Assembly (NCBI GenBank): GCA_025677835.1
Contig: JAIXMR010000090.1
Coordinates: 1-20,000, forward strand
Length of the DNA: 20,000 nt
DNA from: Sporodiniella umbellata
Taxonomy: Eukaryota > Mucoromycota > Mucoromycetes > Mucorales > Rhizopodaceae
Direction of reading: 5' to 3'
Below, in pieces: positions 8,091 to 17,860 of the stretch. The translations under genes and the position numbers were made by a program. The notes under the pieces were generated by a model that did not search any database, was not told the DNA's origin, and saw only the letters and a program-made list of their open reading frames with translations. Each line of letters begins with the position of its first letter. The first letter of the stretch is position 1.

Positions 8091-8396
8091 ATGAACACAG
8101 ACGAAAGCCCATGTTTGATACCTTCCTTAACTAATTCCCCAGAAGAATCCAAAACCCCACTCTCTGCTAACGAAAGGCGATATCGCAATCGCTTAGCCTC
8201 GGCCAAATATCGTGCACGAAAACAAAAGGATACAAAATCAATGATGAATCGAGCCACACAGCTTATGGATATGAATTACCAATTATCTAAAGATTTGGTT
8301 CAAGCCAAACAAGAAAATGAAAAGTTGCGTGCTATGTACGAGAAAGTCATCTTACATCGATCAAACTATCGTCTTCCACCCCTCTTGAATCAATAA
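8091..8396 (+). CDS. Small bZIP transcription factor
   Basis: A 101-residue DNA-binding protein. The basic region is NERRYRNRLASAKYRARKQK with the diagnostic N-x7-R (Asn33, Arg41). A leucine zipper follows in perfect heptad register: Met51, Leu58, Leu65, Ala72, Leu79, Val86. The ASAKYRAR core resembles fungal Gcn4/Cpc1-like and related bZIPs that bind dimeric half-sites, but I cannot assign an orthologue. The N-terminus is short and Ser/Pro/Glu-rich, so an activation domain is either minimal or lies in an unrecognised upstream exon. The start chosen is the first in-frame ATG. The preceding uORF leaves open translational control of the kind known for Gcn4. A C-terminal RLPPLLNQ tail ends the protein. 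Identity as a bZIP is firm; the gene's 5' structure is not. Confidence 0.86.
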   Translation: MNTDESPCLIPSLTNSPEESKTPLSANERRYRNRLASAKYRARKQKDTKSMMNRATQLMDMNYQLSKDLVQAKQENEKLRAMYEKVILHRSNYRLPPLLNQ

Positions 8397-8545
8397 CGTG
8401 AGGCTTAATATCTTCTATTTTTATGCACAAAACAATTCAAGAAGATACAACAATAATAATAAAAAAACTTAAAATAAACTAAAATACACAAACACACTTG
8501 TATTCCCTTGCACCTTTAACCTTTTTTTTTTTAGACCGCTTATCT

Positions 8546-8550
<5 letters not shown>

Positions 8551-8578
<28 letters not shown>
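8551..8578. repeat. Poly-T tract of 28 bases upstream of the ABTB1-like gene
   Basis: The run ends ten bases before the ATG at 8588, so it is either in the 5' leader or at the core promoter. Similar tracts lie ahead of several genes in this window. Confidence 0.9.
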
Positions 8579-8587
8579 GGTTCTAGA

Positions 8588-10383
8588 ATGGGAAAAAAGC
8601 CATTAACAACCAAAAGCAAAGTCATGAGCTTAGCAGCAGCATCGAATGACGATGGTTGCGACGACGAATTAGACGAAACAATATTTGAAGAGTTGTGTGC
8701 TGCGGCTAAAGAGGGAGATATTGAGAAAGTGGAGAGTTTAGTTAATAATTTTAATGCACCTATCAATATTGTGGACGATTGGCAGTGCTCGCCTTTATAC
8801 TGGGCTTGTAAACAAACAAAGATATATACAATCATCATAACATGACACTGTATCTAGGTTTATGTGGTCATTATGTCGTTGTCAAATTTCTTTTAGAAAA
8901 TGGCGCCCAGTGTGACAGGAATACCTTCCAAGGGTAAATAGATACATACATATGTATCTATGTATCTATGTATTCTATAGACCGTTCTAACAGGAACGGC
9001 TATTTGTAGAGAGAGATGTCTATATGGCGCACTGAATAGCAATGTTAGAAACCTATTATTGTCTTACAAGTTAACGAAAGCAGTAGATGAAAATCAACCC
9101 TATTTGTTATTCTTTCATCATCTGTTTGAGCTATATGACCATGCTGATTTGACATTTGAAATTCCTCTAGTAGGGCAATCGCATGAATTTTTTGTTCACA
9201 AGTTTGTTTTGGCCACACGCTCCGACTACTTGGCCAAAAATCTTCTAGGTCGTTGGTGGGACCAGGATCGTGTTCGCTTTCAAAAAAGCTTGATTTATCC
9301 AGCATCATGGAGAACCGTTCTTAGATATCTCTATACAGGTTATGTGGATCATGACGTCGAAGAGGATATTTTGGAAAATACAGTGTTTGCAGCCAAGCAC
9401 CTTGGGCTGGATCACCTTCACGCTAACCTTCTTGAGGGTGCTCGGGGTGCTCAGAAGTCGAGTAAACAAGAAACTACACGTTTAAGAAACGATTTTGAAA
9501 ACCTGTTTGATCGGTTAATACTACTCGCTATTGAAGCTGTTTATGATGGCTCTACTTGGATTCAAACTGGCGAATGGAAAACAGAGACGGGCGAAAACCC
9601 AGAGATGTTTTTTGTAGATACTGTACTTCGGCTTGATGGAGATGTCCTATTCCCATGTCATCGTGCCTTTCTATGTCGCTCAGAATACTTTAGAACATTA
9701 TTGAACGGGTCATTTAGTGAATGCGATAAGGCCAAAATCCAAGTACGATACACAGCAGGCACAAAAATACAAGTGTCCATGATGGAACTCTCTGATGTAG
9801 ATCCCGACATATTTTATTATATCCTTCAGTTCATTTATACCGACAAGTGTGCTATTCAGGCTGAAGACGCCTATGACGTTCTCTTGGTCGCTGATATGCT
9901 TCTCATCGATCGATTGAAAGCACTGGCAGCCATCGCAATCACCAACCATGAAGAGCCTGTCATCAATGTCTATGAGCTTATCGATACAGCCATTGAGCTG
10001 GAAGTTGACCGTGTAGAACAATATTGTATCAAGTATTTTGCAGATCACTTGGATAGTCATATAAAGCAGCCTGAATTTCGACAGCTTATTCAAAAGAGTG
10101 CACAGACAATCAAAAAAAGAGAGAAAACAGGTATACACTTAGAGAGAGAGAGAAAGACATGGATTTACTTGCATTTACTCATTACTTTATAGATACTATT
10201 CCTTTTATAGATGACTTGAGATACTTTCTGGGCAAAAAATACTTTATTGCCGATGAAGATCTAAACGAGCTGGGCAAGGTTGATGATGAATATCAAGAAA
10301 CTTGGACAGAATTGGAATCCCTTTACAACGAAAAGCTAGAGCTGTTAGATGGGCTTTTAGAAGAGCTTGGATTGGAGGCCTAA
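8588..10383 (+). CDS. ABTB1/BPOZ-like ankyrin-repeat and double-BTB protein
   Basis: ABTB1 (BPOZ) proteins are thought to act as Cullin-3 substrate adaptors and have been linked to eEF1A. Four exons: 8588-8807, 8858-8933, 9010-10130 and 10193-10383. Introns are 50, 76 and 62 nt. All joins are in phase and give 535 residues (human ABTB1 is about 478). Ankyrin repeats fill about residues 35-110: SPLYWAC / LCGHYVVVKFLLENGAQ, then TFQG/ERCLYGAL formed exactly at the second splice and matching ABTB1. The first BTB begins near residue 143 (HADLTFEIP, VHKFVLATRSDYLAK) and the second near 300 (FPCHRAFLCRSEYFRTLL, FIYTDKCAI, DAYDVLLVADMLL). Exon 4 supplies the conserved DTIPFIDDLR tail and a coiled-coil end (ELESLYNEKLELLDGL). 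The start ATG follows a 28-T run at 8551-8578. Family identity is firm; partner and substrates are inferred. Confidence 0.95.
8934..9009 (+). other. Second intron of the ABTB1-like gene, with a branch-point hairpin
   Basis: The donor is GTAAAT and the acceptor TTTGTAG. Between them lies a TATGTATC repeat, then a hairpin: ATAG (8977-8980) with CTAT (9000-9003), and CCGTTC (8982-8987) with GAACGG (8994-8999). The CTAAC branch-site consensus straddles the stem edge and loop (8987-8991). Two earlier AGs (8979-8980 in the stem, 8992-8993 in the loop) are skipped by the only in-frame splice. Confidence 0.6.
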
Positions 10384-10726
10384 ACGCTCTGGCTTTATCT
10401 AAAATACTCCATATAATTTAAAAGTTTTTTTTTTTTGTCATCGTGTCTTTGTAGCAGTTTTTTTAAAGGAGTTGTTTTCTACCTTTAAAACTTAAATACA
10501 TATTTTAACTTCCTGACATTTTGTCTCCCAGCCTGCCTCCTTTATGTAAATATGTACTTTTATATATTAGCGCTCTGGAAACTAGCAATAGACGAAAAGA
10601 AAATTTAATTTAATGTGTACATGTATACACAAATACTGTGAGGAGTAAAGATATATATATATATAAAAAAAGGATTTGAAAAATAGACAATAAAAAAAAA
10701 GTAAATACAAAGGTTGTAGAAAATAC
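10384..10726. other. Convergent intergenic region
   Basis: This stretch lies between the stop codons of the ABTB1-like gene and the kinase gene and therefore holds two 3' ends. It is AT-rich with T and A runs and a short (AT)n tract near 10651-10665. I see no gene in it. Confidence 0.5.
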
Positions 10727-11829
10727 TTAGTTAAAGACACGATGATAATGTCGCGGATTGTTAGAGACAGGGTTTTCTTGACAGACCTCAATTCCTTTTA
10801 CCCATTCGGAGTTTATTACCTGATCTGCTGTCCAACGTTTCTGAGGGTCTGGGTTCAGCATGCCTACAAGACAAGTTTGTATAGGCAAGGAATACAGATG
10901 AAAACGGCGCCAAAGAGGATTGCGTGTTTCTTCTCGATGAGCGACGTATTTTTCATAGTTAGCATCTCCAGGCAATAGTTTCGATATGGAAGCAGGTGAA
11001 CTAGGCTGAATGGAGCGAGGAGCGCGATTCACTGGATGGTAAAAAGAAACCGAAAAGGGCAAACGCTGATAACGAATACAAAAAAAAGAAAGGGCCGCAC
11101 TCCATATATCCAATGCCTGACCGTCATAACCATCTTCTGCTTTGGAAAGATCCCAAATCTCGGGGGACCAGAAACTCTGAGTACCACACCATCGAAGACT
11201 GTTATGCGACGTCTTCTCAAAGCTAGACTGAACTACGTCCGCCACACCAAAATCAGCGATTTTCAGTTGACCTGCGCTAGACAAGAGAAGATTCTCAGGC
11301 TTAATATCTCGGTGAGCAATACCGACATGGTGGAGATACTGTAGTCCTATCATCAGCTGCTTAAAGAGGCATTCACATTCGCCTTGAGACAAATAAGAAA
11401 GCTCAAATGCAAAATTGAACAGATCGCCTCTTTCACACTATTTTTTTTTTTTAAAAAAAAAGCTTAGGATACACTTGACTATACTTTATGGAGGGGGTTT
11501 TATACATTTTCCATGACAATACACCAACGATGACAATCATCTTGAATCAAATCAAGTGTATTAACAATATGGGGATGTCCACTGACAGCTTTGCTGATAC
11601 AATATTCGCTGTGTACCCTTTTGAGATAATCCTTGTCTTTCTCTTTCTTTGTTTTTTTCTTTAGCACTTTAACGGCCAAGACAGCACCCTGAGATCTTAC
11701 TAAGCGTACCACTGCTGTGGCTCCATAACTCATAGACCCTTGAATGTAATCGCCATATTTTTGACCCAGTGAGACCTCACGTTCATCGCGAACCAAAGTA
11801 TGAGAGAAACGTGAAATTAACCGTTGCAT
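10727..11829 (-). CDS. Hal4/Hal5-Npr1-type serine/threonine protein kinase
   Basis: Kinases of this fungal group regulate plasma-membrane ion and nutrient transporters. Two exons on the minus strand: 11829-11506 and 11437-10727. The intron 11505-11438 (68 nt) restores VMEN/CERGDLF, the hinge of the kinase domain. The product is 344 residues. A degenerate glycine loop (GSMSYGATAVV, 31-41) is followed by the ATP-binding Lys54 (LAVKVLKK) and helix-C Glu75. The catalytic loop is HRDIKPEN (Asp152), then DFG at 170-172 and a SPEIW activation-segment end in place of APE. The segment GQKYGDYIQ...YLKRVHSEYCISKA, HPHIVNTLDLIQD, is the pattern I associate with Hal/Npr kinases. The protein is nearly all kinase domain and lacks the long Ser-rich N-terminus of yeast Hal5, so another upstream exon cannot be excluded. 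It lies downstream of the Hsp70 gene on the same strand. Confidence 0.9.
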
Positions 11830-12231
11830 TCTCAGCAGAGATATTAATTGATCACTCTCTGTTTTAAATATACGTATAGCAGTAATAGTAATAAGAATAA
11901 TAAAACTTTATTTTCAAAAGATAAATGTGCAAAAAAGGTTTGCTTCTCATATTTTCTGGATTTGTGTATATATAAAAAAACAAAAAGAAACCCTTGGGAA
12001 GAAGCTCTGACCAATGAAGTGTTCATTTTAATGTTTTACTTTTGTTTTCAAGTTTATTAGCATTATATTAAAAGAATGCGTGTACGTATATAAGATTGTA
12101 TAGATAGATATATGTTAAAGTCATTAGGGAGTGTTTTTTTTATAAAGATTAAAAGAAAGAAAATAAGAAAGGTCTATATGAGCCGTCATATGTATGTATT
12201 TTCTATTCTTTGTATATAAGAGTGAGTGTGC
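11830..12231. other. Spacer between Hsp70 3' end and kinase start
   Basis: Reading on the minus strand, this holds the 3' end of the Hsp70-like gene and the upstream region of the kinase gene. It is AT-rich with TATA-like stretches (for example TATATAAAAAAAC around 11968) and AATAA repeats near 11889-11901. No gene is supported in it; a 60-70 codon frame on each strand is low-complexity. Confidence 0.45.
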
Positions 12232-13444
12232 TTATCGTTTTCTGCCAAACTTGATGCCAAATATTTTTCTTGAGCTGCTGTTATTATAAGAAGAAGAGTG
12301 TCTAGAGTCCGTATCATTAAAGGTGTTGTCTTCTTCTTTTCTGGCTGTGGAAGGATAGACAACGTCACGAGAAGAAGGGGGGCGAGAGGAGAGATTGGAA
12401 CCAGAGGTATTAGATTGGCTTTGATAGAAAGCAGGCGGCTCATCTGATTTGACGGATAATGTATTGAGAGAAGACATCATCTCTCGTTCGACTGTTTCAA
12501 AAGCAGAGGTGAAGGTGAATTTACGATCGCGGATTTGAGCTTCGATTTTAATTTCCGTTTGGCCAAAATACATTTTGATGGTCATAAAAACTGGCTGGCC
12601 CTTTTGAATGTCTGCAAACTTTGGCATCTTGATAGGAAATCTGGCCACTTTGAAAACCTGAGGGTGGGTTGTCAAGCGAGGAATAGGTTCGTCACCATCA
12701 AAAGCAAACAAATCTTTGCAAGAAAAAAGAATGAGTCAATGTGATATTGACAAGCAATAGACGTACCTGTATCTGTATCATTTGGATAGGCAATCATAAA
12801 GTTCTTGGATACACAGTAATCGGCATTTACTGCCTGTCCTTTTTGAACAAACACACTAAATCTCTGTTTACAGAACAGTCGATTGTCATCTCCCTTGATA
12901 CATTGCTCGGGAGGATCAAAGTGAGGATCAAACACCATACGTGTTTCTAGGCCATATGTTCGTCTTGAGACACGTTCAGTCACCATTCGTGGGTTGAGTC
13001 CAAAGTAAACAGCACCTCGGACTACAGCCAATTCGCCACGAGGAGGCACACCAATGAAGCCTACACGCGACTGGAATTCGGCCAAGACTCGTCGATAAAG
13101 ATAAGTGGACTGACCAAAACCACCTACGAGAAAAATAGCGTCTAATTTCGTAGTGGATTGCTGTACTTGCTCATCGATAAGGTCGATCACTTGGTTTATA
13201 ACGGGTTCAAACACACGCTGACGTAGCTCGTGGCATGGGATATGAAGCGTCCCGTCTTCAATACCAGCATCTGGATCGTCCGTGCCTTCGATACCTAAAG
13301 AGGCAGGTAAGGATAAATACTGATCTTCGTCTCCATCAAACTCAGGCTGGTGTAATATGTATTTATATAGTTAAAGATAAAGGAGCGTTGAGAATGGTTT
13401 AGTGTTGGTGTACAAGAAAACAAATCCAGAATAAATAAACAAAT

Positions 13445-13493
<49 letters not shown>

Positions 13494-14551
13494 AAAGGGA
13501 GAAAAAGGAGCTATAAGTGTTGGGCTCCTCAAACGTGCAATTTAGATGAATATTTTTTTACCTTAATCGTATCGATGAATGTTTCCATCATAGATTCCAT
13601 GGCTGTATCGCTCACTTTTCCATGATGGTAGAAACGGTCTTTGAGGTACTCTCGCATCCGGATATCCAAAAAAGTAGAACCACAAGAGTCTCCTGAACCC
13701 TTGGTGACCTCTTTCAGTGCTCTTTTTTCGCCCGAATCGTCTATTTCAAATACAATCAAGTCTACTGTGCCTCCACCTGCATCGCAAATTAAGAAACGCT
13801 GACCGTGACCGAGATTGAACTGGTCACATTTCTTTTCGCAGTAAAGTGCAGCAGCTTCAGGTTCACTGATAAGCATTAATCGACTCGGGTGATCCCAACG
13901 GTTAATGATATTGGCTCGAATAGCGGCTTCACGCATAGTAGCCTTAGCCTGGTCACTCCACATAGCAGGTACTGTTAAACAATAACGGAACTTGCTTGAA
14001 TCGTAGTTGTTTGCAAATCCACGTTGTAAATCCTTGCAGACATGGCTGTGGAATGCTTCTAGATAGTCAGTAATGGCCTCCAGAGCTGTCAAGCCATTGG
14101 GCAAAGGTTCAAGATTTAAGTTGTCGTCCAGCTGAAGTTTGAATCTCGACAGTAACTGATCGCTGTTGTTCCTCTTCATCGCTGTTTTCTTTGCTTCTTG
14201 CCCCCAAGCAACCAACTTGGTTGACCCGTTACGATATAAAGAAAGCGTAGGTGTTTTTGGATATACATTTTGCTGTTTTGGCCTTTGAAATTAAATTGTT
14301 AAAAAAAATTAGCAATATGTGAACAGACAATATCTTTATTATGTAACACACCATTTGGTAATATCAATAATTTCATCATTTCCGTCCTTTGAGAAAGCAT
14401 AGCAACAACCAGAAAAGGTAGTGCCAAAATCTAGACAATCACTTTTTTTTTTAAAGAAAAATCTTTTTTACTTTTAAACACCAACTATGTTACCTATGCC
14501 AATAACATAAGAATAGTCTGAAGGGTCAAAAGGCGGTGTATCTACAGACAT
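12232..14551 (-). CDS. HSPA12-like Hsp70-family ATPase
   Basis: A divergent Hsp70 with the actin-like nucleotide-binding fold, of the HSPA12A/B type that is common in filamentous fungi. Five exons on the minus strand: 14551-14494, 14430-14352, 14282-13562, 13346-12767 and 12713-12232. Introns are 63, 69, 215 and 53 nt. All joins are in phase and give 639 residues. Phosphate-1 motif GIDFGTTFSG (18-27) spans the first splice. KWPKQQNVYPKTPT is formed at the second splice. Exon 3 has TVPAMWSDQAK, ISEPEAAALYC and the phosphate-2 motif ICDAGGGTVDL. Exon 4 has the adenosine motif LVGGFGQSTYLYRRV and RGAVYFGLNP. The C-terminal part lacks a canonical substrate-binding lid and EEVD tail, ending instead in a Ser/Asn-rich region and KFGRKR. 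The long third intron contains an (AT)18 tract. Family identity is firm; the client role is unknown. Confidence 0.95.
13447..13482. repeat. (AT)18 microsatellite inside intron 3 of the Hsp70-like gene
   Basis: Eighteen uninterrupted AT units, followed by G and a further short TA run to about 13492. It accounts for much of the unusual length of this 215-nt intron, compared with 40-76 nt for the other introns in the window. Confidence 0.9.
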
Positions 14552-15239
14552 GGATTAAAATAAAAATAAAATAAAAAAAGAGCTGAGAAGAAAAGAAAAC
14601 GAAATATAAAAATAAAACCAAGAGATTTAAGTGTTCAGGAGCACTTTTTCTAAATTTGTAACCAGTCAATTAGGGTCGTACAGAAAGTCATATACAACTT
14701 CTATTAGTAAATGGAGTTTGACTGATTTCTTTTTCAAAAAGGCAAAGGTGTCGACTATAGATATACTTGGCCCTTTTGTTTGTATTTTCAAATATACTAT
14801 TTCATTTTATCTATTAAGAAAGAGAAAAATAAAAACCTTCTTTTGCAGCTGTTGAGTCCCTGCAGCTCTTTACTTTTAAAAATAGGTTATACACGCATAT
14901 AAAAGTACCTTGTGATGCATACAGCTTTGTTGCCTTTTTCTTGTGTGTTTTTATTTTGGTTGAAAAACAATAGACGTGCAATTTTAAAGCGTTTGTTTGT
15001 TGTGAATACTCGGCTCTGTTTTCTTTTTATATTGTGTTTGAGACTGTGCTTGTTCATATTTTTTTTTTTTTTCTTTTGGGAATTCCTAAATCTTGTTCCT
15101 GAGCCATTGCAGCATGCTTCGAAGGTTAGAGACTCTTTCCCGTTAGCTGCTTTTCTGCTGCCTTTTTGGCGCGAAATTTTAAATTCTTGCTGTTTCCGAG
15201 TTATGAATTTAAGTTTTCAAAAGAACAATAATTGTATTT
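14552..15239. other. Upstream region of the Hsp70-like gene and gene-poor sequence
   Basis: The left end must hold the promoter of the Hsp70-like gene. I see AAATAAAATA repeats close to its start and a T13 run near 15059-15072, but no gene. Frames at 14631 and 14912 are T-rich and lack domains. Confidence 0.4.
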
Positions 15240-15810
15240 CAAAGTGTTTGTCTGTTCATCATTAAAAAATGACGTGAGGGCTATCACTAATGTTGGATCA
15301 CCGCTGGCTATTGAGGGTGCGCCCACTGACACCTTTCTGAAATAGGTAACCGGACTTTTAACAAAAGTCGCCCATTTCTTCACGAGTTCGCTTGAAATTA
15401 ATCAACTACTTGTAAAGTTGTCAGGTCTGAAAAGGAATATGCGATTACAGGTCCTCAGGCCGCATTATGAGTGCTTAAAAAAAACTGTTTTTTGCGATCT
15501 TTAAATAATAACCGTATCTTATTCTGAAATATGGGCGAAATGTTAGGAAGAAAATTTTGATGATCCATTCAAGGAGCTAGTAATGGACATCTGCTCGTTT
15601 CAACCTTGCCAATGTTGATGTTTCATATTCAAGTTTTGAAAACTTGGAAATGCTTCAGCGGGGTGACAGAGTTGAAGGTGTGACGACCGTAGAGTTTTCT
15701 CTATTTTTGGCAAACAGCCTAATAACATTCCTCAACCATTTGATACAATTAGGAGGGACGTAATTGAGGATCATACAGGCTTCTGAGAGGGTCAGAGATC
15801 ATCCTCTTTG
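15240..15810 (+). pseudogene. Decayed coding region, unrecognised family
   Basis: Two protein-like stretches in different frames suggest a broken gene. The first reads NDVRAITNVGSPLAIEGAP, is cut by a TAG at 15343-15345, then continues in frame (LLTKVAHFFTSSLEINQLLV) to a TAA at 15502-15504. The second, in another frame (about 15584-15760), reads FNLANVDVSYSSFENLEML, then TTVEFSLFLANSLITFLNHL, stops at 15761-15763 and goes on for 15 more codons. The runs are amphipathic and of mixed composition, unlike the surrounding AT-rich sequence, and no splice signals reconnect them. The likely source is a degenerate mobile element or dead gene; I do not recognise the family. Confidence 0.42.
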
Positions 15811-17524
15811 ACAACTTTGCGATAGTCAATATCCAATAAACAAGATTTCAATAAGCTTTTACACATTAAATGCGCTACATGAGTCACCAAGTCATAAAAA
15901 TATTTTAAAGAAAACAAAGAGCACAAAAAGAAAATTTGGAAAAAAGCCAAAAACAACTTTATGCTTATCAATACCAAGCCCTATGTATATAAGAAAAGTG
16001 CCACCTTATTAAATGTTCAGTCGGTTCTTTGTCTATATGTTTCCTTTCTCGAAATCAAGTATCGTTTCTTATTAGTCACCTATCTAGACACAAACAATAC
16101 TCTCTATTGTTGCATTGTACATAAAAGTCGTACACTAAACAAATGTAAATCGCTTTAATACTATATACACCAAGCCAAAAAACATCAATTATAGACTACA
16201 AGAAGCTGCTGCTTAGTGGATATGGATTTTCAAAAAAAAAAAAAAAAAAAAAGAAAAAAAACAGATAGAAAACGTCCTTTGTTTGTGATATTAGCACTTT
16301 AATAACTGTCAAAAAACCTACAAAGTTCCCGTGGTACAACAAAATAAAAAGCTCCTCGTGTCCATGCAGCCAAAAATACATTGCTTTTGAATATGCCTTT
16401 AGAGAGCATTAGAAACAATACACTACAGTTGCCGTAAAGTTAATATAAAAATCTATTGAGTTGATAAAAAAAGATATAATTTTAGAATTATTAAAAAAAA
16501 AAACAGTAATATATTACGGCCTATTTATTGAACAAAAGAGATGTAAACACCAAAACTGTTGAAACCAAGAAAGGTTTTAGATGTGAGCAGTCAAAGAATA
16601 AAGGCCAATAAGAATTAATTTAGAAAAATAATGTAAATAGTTGTATCTTCAATCAGAAAAAAGGAGAGAACTGGAAAGGGTCAGACTTGTATTGATACAA
16701 AAACAAAGCAGAAAAGTAAGAGCGAGACAAAAGATTAAGTATAATAAAAATAATAAGGAATAGACAGGTAGTCTAAGAAGAAATAGCTTGAGTAATAGTT
16801 TGCTGAAGTTTATTATGCAAATTGATCAAAAAGAGTATATATACTCATTAGTAGAAATAAAGAATGTAAGAACATATTAATATCGAAAGAAAAAAACAAT
16901 CGAAAATAGCTTCATATGGAACAGTAAAGACAATGATAATGTTAAAGAAACGTTAACGGTAAGTCGTTACAAATTACATGTTTACTTTTTTTTTGTTTTT
17001 ATTCCAATTCTAGCTCAAGTTTAGAACATAGAGTCTATTGGAGAGGAACGTTAAACGTTGTTCTTTCACATGAACCACTTTATATCTGTCTGTTTTATAA
17101 TAAGAAAGAGAAGGTTGCTATACACTATTTTTAATAAAATTGAAAATTTCAGAAATTAGATAGGTTTTCTCAACTGGCTTGTTTATAATATATAAAGATT
17201 TATCCTCATAAAGCTCTTTCTATAATACTGTTTTAAGATAATTGGGTTTCTCTTAGTTTCTCTGAGGTTTGTAAATGTTTTTACACTTTAAAAAATATCG
17301 TACTTAACTTTTCAAGTCAGCCTCTTGCTTTTTTCTTTTAAGAAAAAGAGATCAAGGAGTATTTGTTACTAGTGAACACGAAAAAAAATTGCAGACCTAA
17401 TAGCGCAAGTAAACATGAAAAATAAAGTAAAATATACAATAACCAATAGCTTTCAGAATATACAATTCAACAAGTAATGCATTAAACATGGTAGAAAAGG
17501 AGGGTCATTCTGATGTGGGATTTT
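15811..17524. other. Long AT-rich stretch without a supported gene
   Basis: About 1.7 kb of strongly AT-rich, low-complexity DNA. It contains a run of 21 A at 16232-16252 and many short A and T runs. Frames of about 60 codons occur on both strands with no domains, starts or splice context. I see no terminal repeats or RNA gene here. Confidence 0.45.
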
Positions 17525-17567
17525 GGCGTTCAGCGAGATTCGAACCCACGATTATGCCATTTTTGGA
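17525..17567 (-). pseudogene. 3'-end remnant of a tRNA gene
   Basis: On the minus strand the sequence GTGGGTTCGAATCTCGC forms a T-arm with the invariant TTCGAAT loop and a complete B-box-like motif, followed by an acceptor-like TGAACGCC end. No matching 5' acceptor (GGCGTTCA) or D-arm is found upstream on that strand, where a poly-A run occurs instead. No T-run terminator follows. I read this as the 3' part of a tRNA whose 5' half is lost; the amino acid cannot be assigned. Confidence 0.5.
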
Positions 17568-17778
17568 TGTTTTTTTTTACAAAGTGCTCTTTCTTTATTG
17601 ACTTTCAGACTAAGAACAACTCTGTATATTCAGTTGACACATAATTTCGTTTCATTTTTAACGTTAAAGTTTAAAAGTGTGTTTATATGCAAGCCCTTGA
17701 GTAAACAATAAAATAACTTTTTTGATCACGTGAGCAAAAGTAAATATTAAAAAAAGCAAAATTAAATACGATAAAAAG

Positions 17779-17860
17779 GGTCCTGTGGTGTAAATTGGAA
17801 ACACTCGACTTTCGTCTATTTCTGAAAATCTGATTCCGAGTTCAAATCTCGGCAGGACCG
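17779..17860 (+). tRNA. tRNA-like gene with abnormal anticodon arm (possible tRNA pseudogene)
   Basis: Acceptor GGTCCTG pairs perfectly with CAGGACC (17853-17859), with G as discriminator. The D-arm is GTGT/ACAC around a loop containing GG. The T-arm is CCGAG/CTCGG around TTCAAAT. A Pol III-style T8 terminator follows at about 17870-17877. Between D- and T-arms lie 31 nt (17805-17835) instead of the usual 23, and no 5-bp anticodon stem can be formed. The 8-nt excess could be an intron, or reflect the near-repeat TCTGAAAATCTGA. Overall arm sequences look closest to Gln-type tRNAs, but no anticodon can be assigned, so function is doubtful. Confidence 0.55.

Noticed and set aside
8940..8975. The TATGTATC repeats as a CRISPR-like or regulatory array
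   Set aside because: They are short, imperfect, adjacent units inside an intron, without spacers; a simple microsatellite explains them.
9710..10138. A 142-codon minus-strand frame within the ABTB1-like gene
   Set aside because: It is antisense to the conserved second BTB domain; composition (many Cys, Ile, Phe) fits a shadow frame.
10742..11344. Plus-strand frames over the kinase gene
   Set aside because: They lie opposite conserved kinase motifs (HRDIKPEN, DFG) and show no domain of their own.
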